Shown: positions 26,238-34,289, counted from the first letter of the stretch. The stretch is 35,064 nt of DNA from Desulfosporosinus sp. BRH_c37 (GCA_001516045.1 LOEW01000225.1:1-35064); one strand, 5' to 3'. A program made the numbers and translations. The notes: generated by a model from the sequence alone, not told the origin.

Positions 26238-27506
26238 TTAGCGCTCATCGCCGTCAATTCTCAGAAGTTTTGCACCCAATTGGCGATATTTATCTTCTAA
26301 ATTCTCATACCCTCGGTCAATGTAGTTAATTTTTTCGAGTACGGTTACCTCTTCAGCTGCTAAGGCTGCAAGGAAGAGCGCTGCCCCAGCCCGAAGATCT
26401 GTAGCCTCCACGAAAGCTCCTTCAAGCGTATCAACTCCGCGAATAATGGCCGTTCTTCCCTCAACCGTGATTTGCGCTCCCATACGTCGCAATTCATCAA
26501 CATGCTGAAAGCGGTTTTCAAAGATAGTTTCCGTAATGATGCTCGTTCCTTCCGCGCATGAGAGCATAGCCATAAACTGTGGTTGCATATCCGTTGGAAA
26601 TCCCGGGTATGGCATTGTTTTAAGGTCCACACCCCGAATTCTTCCCCGCTGTTGAACCCGAACCGAATCATCCAGAAGAGTTACAAGAGCTCCGGCTTGA
26701 CGTAGTTTAGCAATAACAGGTTCTAAGTGTTCCGGTACAACATTCTCAATCACCACATCCCCTTCAGTCATGACCGCTGCAATCATATGCGTGCCGGCTT
26801 CTATTCGATCCGATATAACTGTATGTTCTGCAGGATGGAGCTTTTCAACCCCGTCAATCCTAATTACATCCATTCCCGCGCCACGTACTTTTGCTCCCAT
26901 CTTATTCAAAAGATTTTGTAAATCCACAATTTCAGGTTCACGCGCCGCATTCCTAATCACTGTGATTCCTTTAGATAAGGCGGCAGCCATCATAATGTTT
27001 TCTGTAGCGCCTACACTCGGGACATCTAGGTAGACGTCAGCACCCTGTAATTGATCTGTCCAAGCTTCAATATATCCATGTTTTTCTTTAACCTTAACCC
27101 CTAATTGTTGCAGCCCCTTAATGTGTTGATCCATTGGACGCGAACCAATGGCACACCCTCCCGGTCTAGATATCCTTACCCTTCCATACCGAGCTAATAG
27201 CGGGCCTAAAATAAGATTTGAAGCACGCATTTGCCGCATGAGGCCTTCATCGACCTCACAGGACTCTAGCCCTATAGCATTGATATACATCGCCTTATTT
27301 TGGCGCACAACCTCACAGCCGAGGTGCTTAAGCACCTCAATCATATGCATAATATCCGCTAACTCTGGTATTTCCAGCAAGGTGGATGTCCCTTCAGCAA
27401 GTATTGTTGCAGCTAATAGGGGAAGGGAAGAGTTCTTCGCCCCGCTTACCCGAATTCTTCCAGCTAATCGATGTTTTCCAGTGATGACATAGCGATCCAT
27501 CGCCAT
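26238..27506 (-). CDS. murA: UDP-N-acetylglucosamine 1-carboxyvinyltransferase MurA
   Basis: This 422-residue enzyme transfers enolpyruvate from PEP to UDP-GlcNAc, the first committed step of peptidoglycan synthesis. The substrate lysine is in RVSGAKNSSLPLL (Lys24-25 region), and the catalytic cysteine that fosfomycin attacks is in SRPGGCAIGSRPMDQHI (Cys118). The segment PYPGFPTDMQPQFMAMLSCAEG near 305 is also typical. A second ATG at 27500 is a possible start. The gene lies in the murB-murA-ftsQ order, and repeats lie on both sides (R6 upstream, R5 downstream). The stop codon is the last base triplet before R5. Confidence 0.97.
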   Translation of the reverse strand: MAMDRYVITGKHRLAGRIRVSGAKNSSLPLLAATILAEGTSTLLEIPELADIMHMIEVLKHLGCEVVRQNKAMYINAIGLESCEVDEGLMRQMRASNLILGPLLARYGRVRISRPGGCAIGSRPMDQHIKGLQQLGVKVKEKHGYIEAWTDQLQGADVYLDVPSVGATENIMMAAALSKGITVIRNAAREPEIVDLQNLLNKMGAKVRGAGMDVIRIDGVEKLHPAEHTVISDRIEAGTHMIAAVMTEGDVVIENVVPEHLEPVIAKLRQAGALVTLLDDSVRVQQRGRIRGVDLKTMPYPGFPTDMQPQFMAMLSCAEGTSIITETIFENRFQHVDELRRMGAQITVEGRTAIIRGVDTLEGAFVEATDLRAGAALFLAALAAEEVTVLEKINYIDRGYENLEDKYRQLGAKLLRIDGDER

Positions 27507-27519
27507 GATCCTACCCCCT

Positions 27520-27672
27520 CTTCGATGTTCGAGGTTCGATGTTCGAGGTTCGAATGTGAATTCGATTCTGCGAATCGAACTACGAAATTAAGCTATTAAA
27601 ACATTAATCGTTCTGTGAACTTTGTTCGCCCTCGATTCGTGCATCGTGCATCGCGCATCGCGCATCGTTCTT
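27520..27672 (+). repeat. TTCG-rich modular repeat R6, over the murB stop codon
   Basis: One copy of the TTCGATTC-TGC-GAATCGAA hairpin (27559-27581) is followed by a near-copy of the GTTCTGTGAACTTTGTTCGCC segment. Then come GTGCATC/GCGCATC tandem units to about 27665. The last residues and stop codon (27604) of murB lie within it, so the murB C-terminus has been rewritten by the repeat. Confidence 0.88.
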
Positions 27673-28554
27673 TGTGCTTCTTTGAAGGTACGCGACTTCC
27701 GTTTGCAAGGTAATCCCAAATTTCAGCTGCACATCTTTCTGGATCTCCTCCATCAAAGCGAGCACATCCTTAGCCTTGGCGTTACCCGTATTCACTATAA
27801 AGTTCGCGTGTTTATTAGAAACCTGAGCTCCACCCCTGCTTCTCCCTTTCCAACCGGCGGCTTCTATCAACCGACCAGCCGAATCACCAAAAGGGTTTTG
27901 AAAAACACTTCCGGCATTTGGTTTCTCAAGCGGCTGATTGAGCTTTCTCATTTTTAAGTTCTCTTTCATATTCTGCAAAATTCTTTTACGATCCCCAGGA
28001 GAAAACATAAGCTCTGCTTCCAACACCCAAGCGTGACCGCGCAAGGAACAGAATCGATAAGCAAATTCGAGTTCAGTTTTTTCAACCTTTTTAAGCGTAC
28101 CATCCGCCCAAAGCGCTGTAACATTCATTATGTGAGGAGCTATCGTTCCGCCATGGGCACCGGCATTCATCATGACTGCACCACCAACAGAGCCGGGAAT
28201 TCCTCGAGCAAATTCCAAGCCGCTTAAGCCACGTTCCCCTGCCTCTTGGGCTAAACGGGCTAATGAGTACCCTGCTTCAACCTGAACCGTGTAATCACCC
28301 CACTTTACCTTGCGAAGTGATGTGGTCACCAACGTAACTCCTGGAAGCCCTTCATCCGGCAACAGTAAATTTGAGCCCTGTCCGATTAACCAAACAGGGA
28401 CTTCTGCTTCCTGGGCACGTTGCCACACTATCGACAGATCTTCCTTTGTTTGGGGCCAATACACAGCCTCAGCGGGCCCACCAATCTTCCAGGTGGTCAA
28501 TTGGTGCAGAGGGTATTTCTTCTCCACACGCCCAGGCATTCCATCCAATATCAT
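27604..28554 (-). CDS. murB: UDP-N-acetylenolpyruvoylglucosamine reductase MurB
   Basis: This 316-residue flavoprotein reduces UDP-GlcNAc-enolpyruvate to UDP-MurNAc. FAD-binding residues are in WLIGQGSNLLLPDEG near 56, and GIPGSVGGAVMMNAGAHGG lies near 118. The catalytic serine is in PNAGSVFQNPFGDSAGRLIEAAGWKG near 215. ATG 28554 follows GAGGTGG by seven bases. The first 86 bases overlap the preceding unrecognised gene in another frame. The natural domain appears to end near TLQTEVAYLQ; the final 25 residues (RSTKNDARCAMHDARIEGEQSSQND) are encoded by repeat R6 and match other repeat-encoded peptides in the window. Confidence 0.95.
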   Translation of the reverse strand: MILDGMPGRVEKKYPLHQLTTWKIGGPAEAVYWPQTKEDLSIVWQRAQEAEVPVWLIGQGSNLLLPDEGLPGVTLVTTSLRKVKWGDYTVQVEAGYSLARLAQEAGERGLSGLEFARGIPGSVGGAVMMNAGAHGGTIAPHIMNVTALWADGTLKKVEKTELEFAYRFCSLRGHAWVLEAELMFSPGDRKRILQNMKENLKMRKLNQPLEKPNAGSVFQNPFGDSAGRLIEAAGWKGRSRGGAQVSNKHANFIVNTGNAKAKDVLALMEEIQKDVQLKFGITLQTEVAYLQRSTKNDARCAMHDARIEGEQSSQND

Positions 28555-29329
28555 TAATGTTCCACCTCAAGTTATCCGTCATTATAATATTCTCCCATAT
28601 AGAGCTTAGGGCCAACCGAATATCCAGCCAGGAAACTCCTAAGTCTATGCACCTTGCTATTGTTTCAGCAGCTACTTGCTCTTCCATCGGTTCTGGCCAC
28701 CTTGGAATTTGGCCAACGAATTCCCTAGCTTCTTGCGTCTGATAAAAGTCCAGTCTATTTTCTCGAACTACCCAAGTTGCCGCGCGAGGCCCGTAGTCCG
28801 AGGTACGAGCCTCGCACATCGCACATCGCACCTCGCCGACGCTCACCAGCCAGGACTCTGGTATTACCCAATGTATGCCCTGTTTTCTTTCACATTGCCA
28901 TTTCCCATCCCTCGTCGGCCAGAGTATGGTCGGTTCAAACCCAGCCTCCTGCAAAACATGCCCTAACAAGGGACGTCCATTTATAAAAACCGTCGGTTCA
29001 GAAACCCTTAAAATTACTTCATCCTCCAAGATATTATGTATGAACGACTCAACCGATTGTTGGTTCAAACCTTCTGCGAGTGCCTTCCCTCGCCAGATGT
29101 CGTGTTCCGTCCCCTCAGACCAGTATACCACGTCCGTCGTGGGGCCTGACTCCTCGATCGTGGTCTTTTGATCAAATTGTTTCTCCCACCAATTTCCCAT
29201 GATTCCTTCTCTTAAATCCTCCGCCTCGGAAAATTCAAGCTGGATTCCGTTAAACACGGCCCGAACTCCTTCAATTCCGGGAGCCGCAGAAGAGGCAACC
29301 AATTGTATCTTTCTCTTTGGCCACACCAT
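28469..29329 (-). CDS. Unrecognised protein between murG and murB, with in-frame repeat
   Basis: The ATG at 29329 follows AAGGAG by five bases and gives about 286 residues; frames further upstream only read through repeat R7. No signal peptide, membrane segment or known domain is recognised. It is rich in tryptophan: NWWEKQFDQ, VVYWSEGTEHDIWRG, GKWQCERKQGIHWVIPESWLV, WNAWACGEE, EDWWAR. Residues about 166-182 (GEVRCAMCEARTSDYGPRA) are encoded by a copy of the TTCG-type repeat, in frame. The C-terminal 29 codons overlap murB. Its position in the cluster and its shared reading direction suggest a real gene, perhaps tied to cell wall synthesis, but no function is proposed. Confidence 0.7.
   Translation of the reverse strand: MVWPKRKIQLVASSAAPGIEGVRAVFNGIQLEFSEAEDLREGIMGNWWEKQFDQKTTIEESGPTTDVVYWSEGTEHDIWRGKALAEGLNQQSVESFIHNILEDEVILRVSEPTVFINGRPLLGHVLQEAGFEPTILWPTRDGKWQCERKQGIHWVIPESWLVSVGEVRCAMCEARTSDYGPRAATWVVRENRLDFYQTQEAREFVGQIPRWPEPMEEQVAAETIARCIDLGVSWLDIRLALSSIWENIIMTDNLRWNINDIGWNAWACGEEIPSAPIDHLEDWWAR
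28780..28838. repeat. TTCG/GCACATC repeat copy inside a coding gene (R8)
   Basis: The sequence is made of AGTCCGAGGTACGAGCCTCG and GCACATCGCACATCGCACCTCG units, like the tails of R1, R4 and R6. It keeps the reading frame of the surrounding gene open and adds roughly 18-19 residues. Confidence 0.8.
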
Positions 29330-29390
29330 GCTCACTCCTTTCGTTTGTTCACTGCCATATGCTATGCATTGGAGTAAAAAGGTGTGAGCG

Positions 29391-29534
29391 GAATCGTGGT
29401 TCGATATTCGTAGTTCGTAGTTCGACAGCATACTCGTAGTGAATATTCGAGATTTGTGGTCCAAATCCACGAACTCGATGTCAATATTCGTTGTTGTTCA
29501 TTCGAACCACGAATATCGAACTACGAACCACGAG
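29391..29534. repeat. TTCG-rich repeat array R7, directly after murG
   Basis: Left units (TCGTGGTTCGATATTCGTAG) are complementary to the right arm (CGAACCACGAATATCGAACT), making a long imperfect palindrome. An inner hairpin TTTGTGGTCCAAATCCACGAA is also present. It extends from the murG stop to about 60 bp before the unrecognised gene. Confidence 0.9.
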
Positions 29535-30644
29535 CTAGCGCCAAGCAGTAGCCAAACAGAGGTCCACAATCTTATCTAAAGCCTGCGGTTGCGCCAGGGT
29601 CTTGGCAGCCGCCCCCATTTCTGCCAGAAGTGAGGGTTGAGAAATCAGCCCTTCGACTTCTTTCCACAATCGTTCCCCGTCTAATTCTAAGTCCAGAATG
29701 ATTTTCGAAGCACCCGCTTGAACTAAGGCCTGGGCATTATGTTCTTGATGATTCTCAGCCGCAAAAGGGTAGGGAATTAACAGACTGGGAATACCTGCAA
29801 CCATCAACTCAGCCAGAGAGGCTGCCCCGGCCCGTCCAATGAAAATGTCGGCACAGGCTAAAGCTTCCGGCATGTCTTTCAGATACTCTAAAACGCGCCA
29901 CTGAGGACGATCCCAGAAAATTCCCCTTTTCTTTAACGCCTCAACAGTCTCTGTATACGTCGTTTTTCCGGTTGCCCAAATCACCTGAATGTCCGAGCGC
30001 GTTGCAAGCTGCGACAGGACCTCGATCATAGCTTGATTTAACGTTCGAGCACCTCGGCTCCCACCTGTCACCAGCAAAGTCAAACGATCTGTTCGTAACT
30101 TAAAATACTTTGCCCCTACCTCGCGAGACACATGTCCAATTTCCGGACGAACCGGGAGCCCAACAAGCTTAAGCTTTTTCTTAACACCAAAACGCTCCAT
30201 ACTCTCGGGAAACGTCACCATGACACCACGTACAACCCGTGCTAAAATACGGTTGGTAATCCCAGGCAAGGCATTTTGTTCATGGAGCAACGATGGAATA
30301 TTAAAAAGGGCAGCGGTCAAAACAACCGGTCCTGATACATATCCCCCAGTTCCTACCACAAGATCGGGATGAAACTGATGCAATAATTTCTTCGTCTCCC
30401 AGATGGCCTTGACACTTTTACCGATAACCTTTATCGTATCCAGATTCAATCTGCGCGGAAGCCCTTTACCGGAAATCCCCGCAAACTTTATTCCCGCCTC
30501 TGGAACCAAGCGTGCTTCCATCCCATCCCGGATACCTACGTAGAGAATTTGGGTCTCAACATCCCGTGCCAACAACCCTTTGGCAATGGCTAGGGCAGGA
30601 TAAATATGCCCACCAGTTCCTCCACCAGTCACGATTACCCGCAC
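29535..30644 (-). CDS. murG: MurG, lipid II synthase glycosyltransferase
   Basis: This roughly 369-residue enzyme adds GlcNAc to lipid I, forming lipid II at the inner face of the membrane. The N-terminal VTGGGTGGHIYPALAIAKGL is the lipid-binding G-loop, followed by GTGGYVSGPVVLTAAL near 95 and VTGGSRGARTLNQ near 192. The UDP-GlcNAc site lies in FIGRAGAASLAELMVAGIPSLLIPYPFAAENHQEHNAQ. Starts are GTG codons: two adjacent GTGs lie five and eight bases after AAGGAG; the second, at 30644, gives MRVIVTGG and the family length. The stop codon meets repeat array R7. It is followed by an unrecognised gene and murB. Confidence 0.96.
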   Translation of the reverse strand: MRVIVTGGGTGGHIYPALAIAKGLLARDVETQILYVGIRDGMEARLVPEAGIKFAGISGKGLPRRLNLDTIKVIGKSVKAIWETKKLLHQFHPDLVVGTGGYVSGPVVLTAALFNIPSLLHEQNALPGITNRILARVVRGVMVTFPESMERFGVKKKLKLVGLPVRPEIGHVSREVGAKYFKLRTDRLTLLVTGGSRGARTLNQAMIEVLSQLATRSDIQVIWATGKTTYTETVEALKKRGIFWDRPQWRVLEYLKDMPEALACADIFIGRAGAASLAELMVAGIPSLLIPYPFAAENHQEHNAQALVQAGASKIILDLELDGERLWKEVEGLISQPSLLAEMGAAAKTLAQPQALDKIVDLCLATAWR

Positions 30645-30693
30645 CACAAGGTCTCCTTCCTTCACTTCCGAACTTCCACCATCAAGTCCCAAA

Positions 30694-30858
30694 AACGCAC
30701 ACGCACATGCACATGCACTCGAACAATCCTCAGCCGTTAAGTCATTCTTGGATAGCCAGCGGCTTCGGCAATAGTCATCCTACAGCGCATTAGTATTCGT
30801 TAAGAGTTATGCGCTTTCGGCGATACTAATCCTACGCCGCGAAGTATTCCTTTTGGGA
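30694..30858. repeat. Intergenic repeats between ftsW and murG
   Basis: A short GCACAT/GCACAC tandem (about 30695-30718) is followed by copies of a CTTCGGCGATACTAATCCTACG-type unit at about 30747-30781 and 30816-30850. The latter is flanked by CGCGAAGTATTCCTTTTGGGAT. The units match part of the repeat at 33385-33677. No gene was seen. Confidence 0.75.
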
Positions 30859-30859
30859 T

Positions 30860-31951
30860 TCACCTAACTTCCCTAGAAATATTCAGCAATACTCCAACAC
30901 CTAGCATAGTAAAAACAAGCGATGTGCCCCCATAACTTATAAACGGCAAGGTAATCCCCGTGACCGGCAATACCCCGCTTACTACGCCCATGTTAATCAT
31001 CGCCTGTACGGATACCATGGCAGTTAATCCAACGGCGAGAAAACCCATAAAGGCATCAGGTGCCCTCATTGCAACCCGAAATCCTCGCCAAGCGAAAAGA
31101 AAAAAGAGTAAAATTACCAAAGAAGCACCGATAAAACCGAGTTCCTCGCCAATCATGGCAAAAATAAAATCGGTATGGTTTTCCGGCAAATAAAGAAACT
31201 TCTGTCGACTTTGCCCTAAACCCAAACCAAACAATCCACCTGGGCCTAAAGCCAAAAGGGCCTGAATAGTTTGATACCCTTTTCCCAAAGGGTCAGCCCA
31301 GGGATCCAAAAAAGCAAAGATACGCCGCATTCGGTAAGGCGCTGCTGCTATAGCCGCAACCACTAACCCAAGCCCTAGCCCGGCTAATGAAACAATATGG
31401 CCTACCCGTGCTCCAGCAGCAATTAACATAAAAAACGTCGTGGCCGCTATGACTAAAGTTGTTCCCAGATCCGGTTGCAGCATAATAAGCCCTGCGATTA
31501 CCCCAAGCAGGCCTAGAATAGGCAGAACCCCTTTGCGAAACGATTGAATCTTATGGGGATCCAGCGCTAATACATGGGCCATCACCAACACCATAGAAAG
31601 CTTAATGACTTCAGACGGTTGAATCGACATCGGCCCCAGCCCAATCCAACGGTCTGCACCATTTACTCTGCGTCCAATTCCCGGGATTTTCACTGCAATC
31701 AACAAGCCAATTGCTATAATGAGCGCGGGCTTAGTAAATCTACGTAACATTCGCAGATCCACCCACATGCTTAAGACCATTGCCACAATTCCCATTATGG
31801 CCCATATAAGCTCCATCTTGAGAAAATGATAAGGGTCATCAAACTGTATGTACCCTCTGACAGCACTTGAGCTATACACCATAATAAACCCTATCCCTAA
31901 CAGAGCTAAAATCGCTCCAAGCAAGACCAGATCCGGTCGATGCCTTCGCAT
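30860..31951 (-). CDS. ftsW: FtsW/SpoVE-type lipid II polymerase (SEDS family)
   Basis: This roughly 363-residue polytopic SEDS glycosyltransferase has about ten membrane segments. The first is LVLLGAILALLGIGFIMVYSSSAV and the last is a GTSLVFTMLGVGVLLN stretch. Conserved features include KLSMVLVMAHVL, GLIMLQPDLGTTLVI (substrate loop aspartate) and GVVSGVLPVTGITLPFISYGGTS. ATG 31951 lies eight bases after GGGGG; an upstream TTG is weaker. Its position between murD and murG argues for FtsW/SpoVE rather than RodA. It polymerises glycan strands at the septum with a class B penicillin-binding protein partner encoded elsewhere. Confidence 0.94.
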   Translation of the reverse strand: MRRHRPDLVLLGAILALLGIGFIMVYSSSAVRGYIQFDDPYHFLKMELIWAIMGIVAMVLSMWVDLRMLRRFTKPALIIAIGLLIAVKIPGIGRRVNGADRWIGLGPMSIQPSEVIKLSMVLVMAHVLALDPHKIQSFRKGVLPILGLLGVIAGLIMLQPDLGTTLVIAATTFFMLIAAGARVGHIVSLAGLGLGLVVAAIAAAPYRMRRIFAFLDPWADPLGKGYQTIQALLALGPGGLFGLGLGQSRQKFLYLPENHTDFIFAMIGEELGFIGASLVILLFFLFAWRGFRVAMRAPDAFMGFLAVGLTAMVSVQAMINMGVVSGVLPVTGITLPFISYGGTSLVFTMLGVGVLLNISREVR

Positions 31952-31971
31952 GTATAGTTCCCCCTTTATTT

Positions 31972-33342
31972 TCAAATGGGTTTACTATAATGCCTACGCA
32001 CTAACTCCTTAAACAATTCCCCTCTTTCTTCATAACTCTTAAACATATCCCAACTTGTACAAGCAGGGGATAATAAAACAACATCTCCAGGTATCGCTTC
32101 AGCTATTGCTTTCTCCACTCCATCCTCAAAAGTGGACGCCCTGATAATTGTCTGTACACCTTCATCCCGCGCAGCCTGTTCCATCTCATCGGCCGCTAAC
32201 CCCAATAAAATAAGGCTTTTGGCTTTAACTTGCACAACTTTCATAAAATCATGAAAATCAAGGCCTTTGTTTTTCCCCCCCGCAATCAAAACCAACGGTT
32301 CCTCAAAAGCGAGTAAAGCTTTAGTAGCTGCATCTGTATTGGTCCCTTTGGAATCATTTACAAAAAGAACTCCCTCATATGTCCCTACAACTTCTTGTCG
32401 ATGTTCTACCCCTTTGAACTGACGGAGTCCTTCTGCAATCTCAGTCCAAGATAGGCCAAACGCTCTCGCCGCAGCAGCAGCTGCCATGACATTTTCTAGA
32501 TTATGTGCACCACGTAGATGAAGATCTTTGCGAGAAATAATGGGAATCATATTCTTCTTTTCCTTCTCAGCATATACGATCTGATCGTGCCAAAGACTAA
32601 TCCCATCCTGCAAAAAGGAGGTCGGGCTAAAATACAAGACCCGACTTCTTAATTTCGGTCCCAAATCTCGGACTAACGGATCATCCCAATTTAGAATCGC
32701 CAAATCTGTAGGAGTTTGATTCTCAAAGATTCGGGCTTTAACCTCGAGGTAATTTTCCAAAGAACCATGTCGATCCAAATGATCTGGGGTAAGATTAAGT
32801 AAAATGGCCACATGGACACGTAGTTTATCAATAAACTCTAGTTGAAAACTGGAAAGTTCGGCCACAACAATGCCTGTCTCTCCCAAACCTTTCACTTGCC
32901 CGCTTAAAGCAACCCCAATGTTTCCGGCAATGATCGAAGGCCTTCCAGTTTGTTTTGCTAATTCACCGATCAAAGAAGTGGTCGTCGTTTTCCCATTGGT
33001 ACCTGTTACCCCAACACAAAGAGCAGGGCAATTCTTCATAGCCAACTCAACCTCACTCCACACAGGAATGTTTTGAGAAATGGCTTCCTGTACCAAGGAA
33101 AGCTTAGGAGATACCCCTGGGGATAATACCACCAGAACAGGATTAATTTCCTCGAATTCCGGTACTCTGCCCACAAGCAAATGCTCGGGATCCAGCCCCA
33201 TTTCTTCGACATTAGTAAGTTGCTCGAGCGATTTTCCATCAGTCAAGAAAACCTCTGAACCCAAATACTGAAGTTTTTGGACAGCTGCTTGGCCACTCAG
33301 ACCTGCACCAATGACCAAAACCCGTTTATTAATCCATTTCAC
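31972..33342 (-). CDS. murD: UDP-N-acetylmuramoyl-alanine--D-glutamate ligase MurD
   Basis: This 456-residue Mur ligase adds D-glutamate to UDP-MurNAc-L-alanine. The N-terminal Rossmann segment is VLVIGAGLSGQAAVQKL. The ATP-binding loop VTGTNGKTTTTSLIGEL lies near 112, the NLTPDHLDRHGSLENYLEVKARIFENQ segment near 180, and the C-terminal ligase domain has FNDSKGTNTDAATKAL-type VNDSKGTNTDAATKALLAF near 315. The start is GTG 33342, nine bases after GGAGG. It is normally preceded by mraY or murE, but here the 512 bp upstream contains a repeat and no gene, so the operon may start at this gene. Confidence 0.96.
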   Translation of the reverse strand: MKWINKRVLVIGAGLSGQAAVQKLQYLGSEVFLTDGKSLEQLTNVEEMGLDPEHLLVGRVPEFEEINPVLVVLSPGVSPKLSLVQEAISQNIPVWSEVELAMKNCPALCVGVTGTNGKTTTTSLIGELAKQTGRPSIIAGNIGVALSGQVKGLGETGIVVAELSSFQLEFIDKLRVHVAILLNLTPDHLDRHGSLENYLEVKARIFENQTPTDLAILNWDDPLVRDLGPKLRSRVLYFSPTSFLQDGISLWHDQIVYAEKEKKNMIPIISRKDLHLRGAHNLENVMAAAAAARAFGLSWTEIAEGLRQFKGVEHRQEVVGTYEGVLFVNDSKGTNTDAATKALLAFEEPLVLIAGGKNKGLDFHDFMKVVQVKAKSLILLGLAADEMEQAARDEGVQTIIRASTFEDGVEKAIAEAIPGDVVLLSPACTSWDMFKSYEERGELFKELVRRHYSKPI

Positions 33343-33854
33343 TTTTGTAATCCTCCGTTTCTCGTCAGTTTATTTTTGCCCGTTCGGGAGGAAGTGTCTT
33401 AGCCCGTTCGCACACATCCTACGCTGGTAAGGATTCCTCTTGGGATCACGGCTTCGGCGATACTCATCCTACGACGCGAAAGTATTTGTCAGTGGCTTAG
33501 CTCCTTCGGCATAAATCTCCACTGGAGACTTATGTCACCGGAGACTATCGTCATCGCTATTCGCTTGTCGCCGCGGCTAAAACGCGTAACCTTTGGGTTG
33601 TTCTGCATGTAAACCAACGCGTTTCTTAACGCCTTAGCGTCTGCGCTCATTGACGCGATTCCTCTCTCCGTGCTCTCTAAGCTAAGAAACTTCCTCTGGC
33701 TAGTCTTTCTGGGTCATTCTTTAAATACTTTTAGGTAACACGCCTACCGTTCCAGTGGCATCGACTGAAATTATTCGGTTGATTTTGGAGAGGAGTGTCT
33801 TTTCCCTGCTGGTCGTTAAACATACCAATGACAGGGGCAGTAGGGACGGTTATG
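33343..33854. other. Gene-free region upstream of murD
   Basis: No credible gene is present. About 33385-33677 is the dispersed repeat described separately. The remaining 177 bp toward the PAS gene contain a GACAGGGGCAGTAGGGACGG stretch near 33830-33850 but no repeat I could match or clear promoter. The murD promoter probably lies in the 40 bp before its start or within the repeat. Confidence 0.5.
33385..33677 (-). repeat. Dispersed repeat, copy B (inverted relative to copy A)
   Basis: The reverse complement matches copy A at 1-155 over about 110 bp of nearly identical sequence, then carries about 150 bp absent from copy A, then rejoins it at the GTGTGCGA...GCTAAGACACT block. The extra section contains AGTCTCCGGTGACATAAGTC and a CTTCGGCGATACTCATCCTA unit shared with the ftsW-murG gap. 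No coding potential was seen. Confidence 0.8.
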
Positions 33855-34202
33855 TTACTTTTGTAAATTCATTTCAAACCTTTCAAAATATCCTATCATA
33901 TTTCCATTATCATCTCTGACTGGAACTATGTAAACTCTTTCATTTCTTCCGTTAACCGGTAATAAGACTTCTGGTGCATGATTTTTAAGTTTTTCAACAG
34001 TTGCTTTTATCATCTCCTCAGATTTCGGGTTTTGATGACAAATGAACAGCGATTTACCAATCAAATCACGATAACCACGCTCTTGATAATAGAGGTATTC
34101 TGCCCTTTTGTTCATATATCTTATAATATGATCACAATCGACAAACACAACCGGATATGGGTATGAGTCCAAAATATACGATAACATCTTTTCTCTTTCC
34201 AA
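33855..34202 (-). CDS. Small PAS-domain protein
   Basis: This single-domain PAS protein has about 115 residues: ILDSYPYPVVFVDCDHIIRYMNKRAEYLYY begins the PAS core, continuing through GKSLFICHQNPKSEEMIKATVEKLKN and ending VYIVPVRDDNGNMIGYFERFE. The fold binds small ligands or mediates signalling; the Asn-Pro-Lys-Ser segment resembles PAS sensors in Clostridia. No output domain is attached. The frame extends to an ATG at 34232 without a ribosome site; the TTG at 34202 has AGGAGG eight bases upstream and is preferred. The neighbouring alkD fragment and transposon make this an accessory area. Function is unknown; it may regulate a sensor kinase or sigma-54 regulator in trans. Confidence 0.75.
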   Translation of the reverse strand: MEREKMLSYILDSYPYPVVFVDCDHIIRYMNKRAEYLYYQERGYRDLIGKSLFICHQNPKSEEMIKATVEKLKNHAPEVLLPVNGRNERVYIVPVRDDNGNMIGYFERFEMNLQK

Positions 34203-34289
34203 AAAAAGTCCCTCCTCAGTGTCGTGTAGCATTCAACGACTATTGATTTTGACTTACATGAGCCAAACCGAAATTAGAAAAAGTATGAA

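Noticed and set aside
30694..30720. GCACAT/GCACAC run as a functional microsatellite promoter
   Set aside because: It is too short (about four units) and is not positioned at a -10/-35 spacing before murG.
1..33677. A 33-kb composite transposon bounded by the inverted repeats
   Set aside because: The interval contains conserved core genes in the normal order and no transposase; the repeats are more simply explained as dispersed copies.
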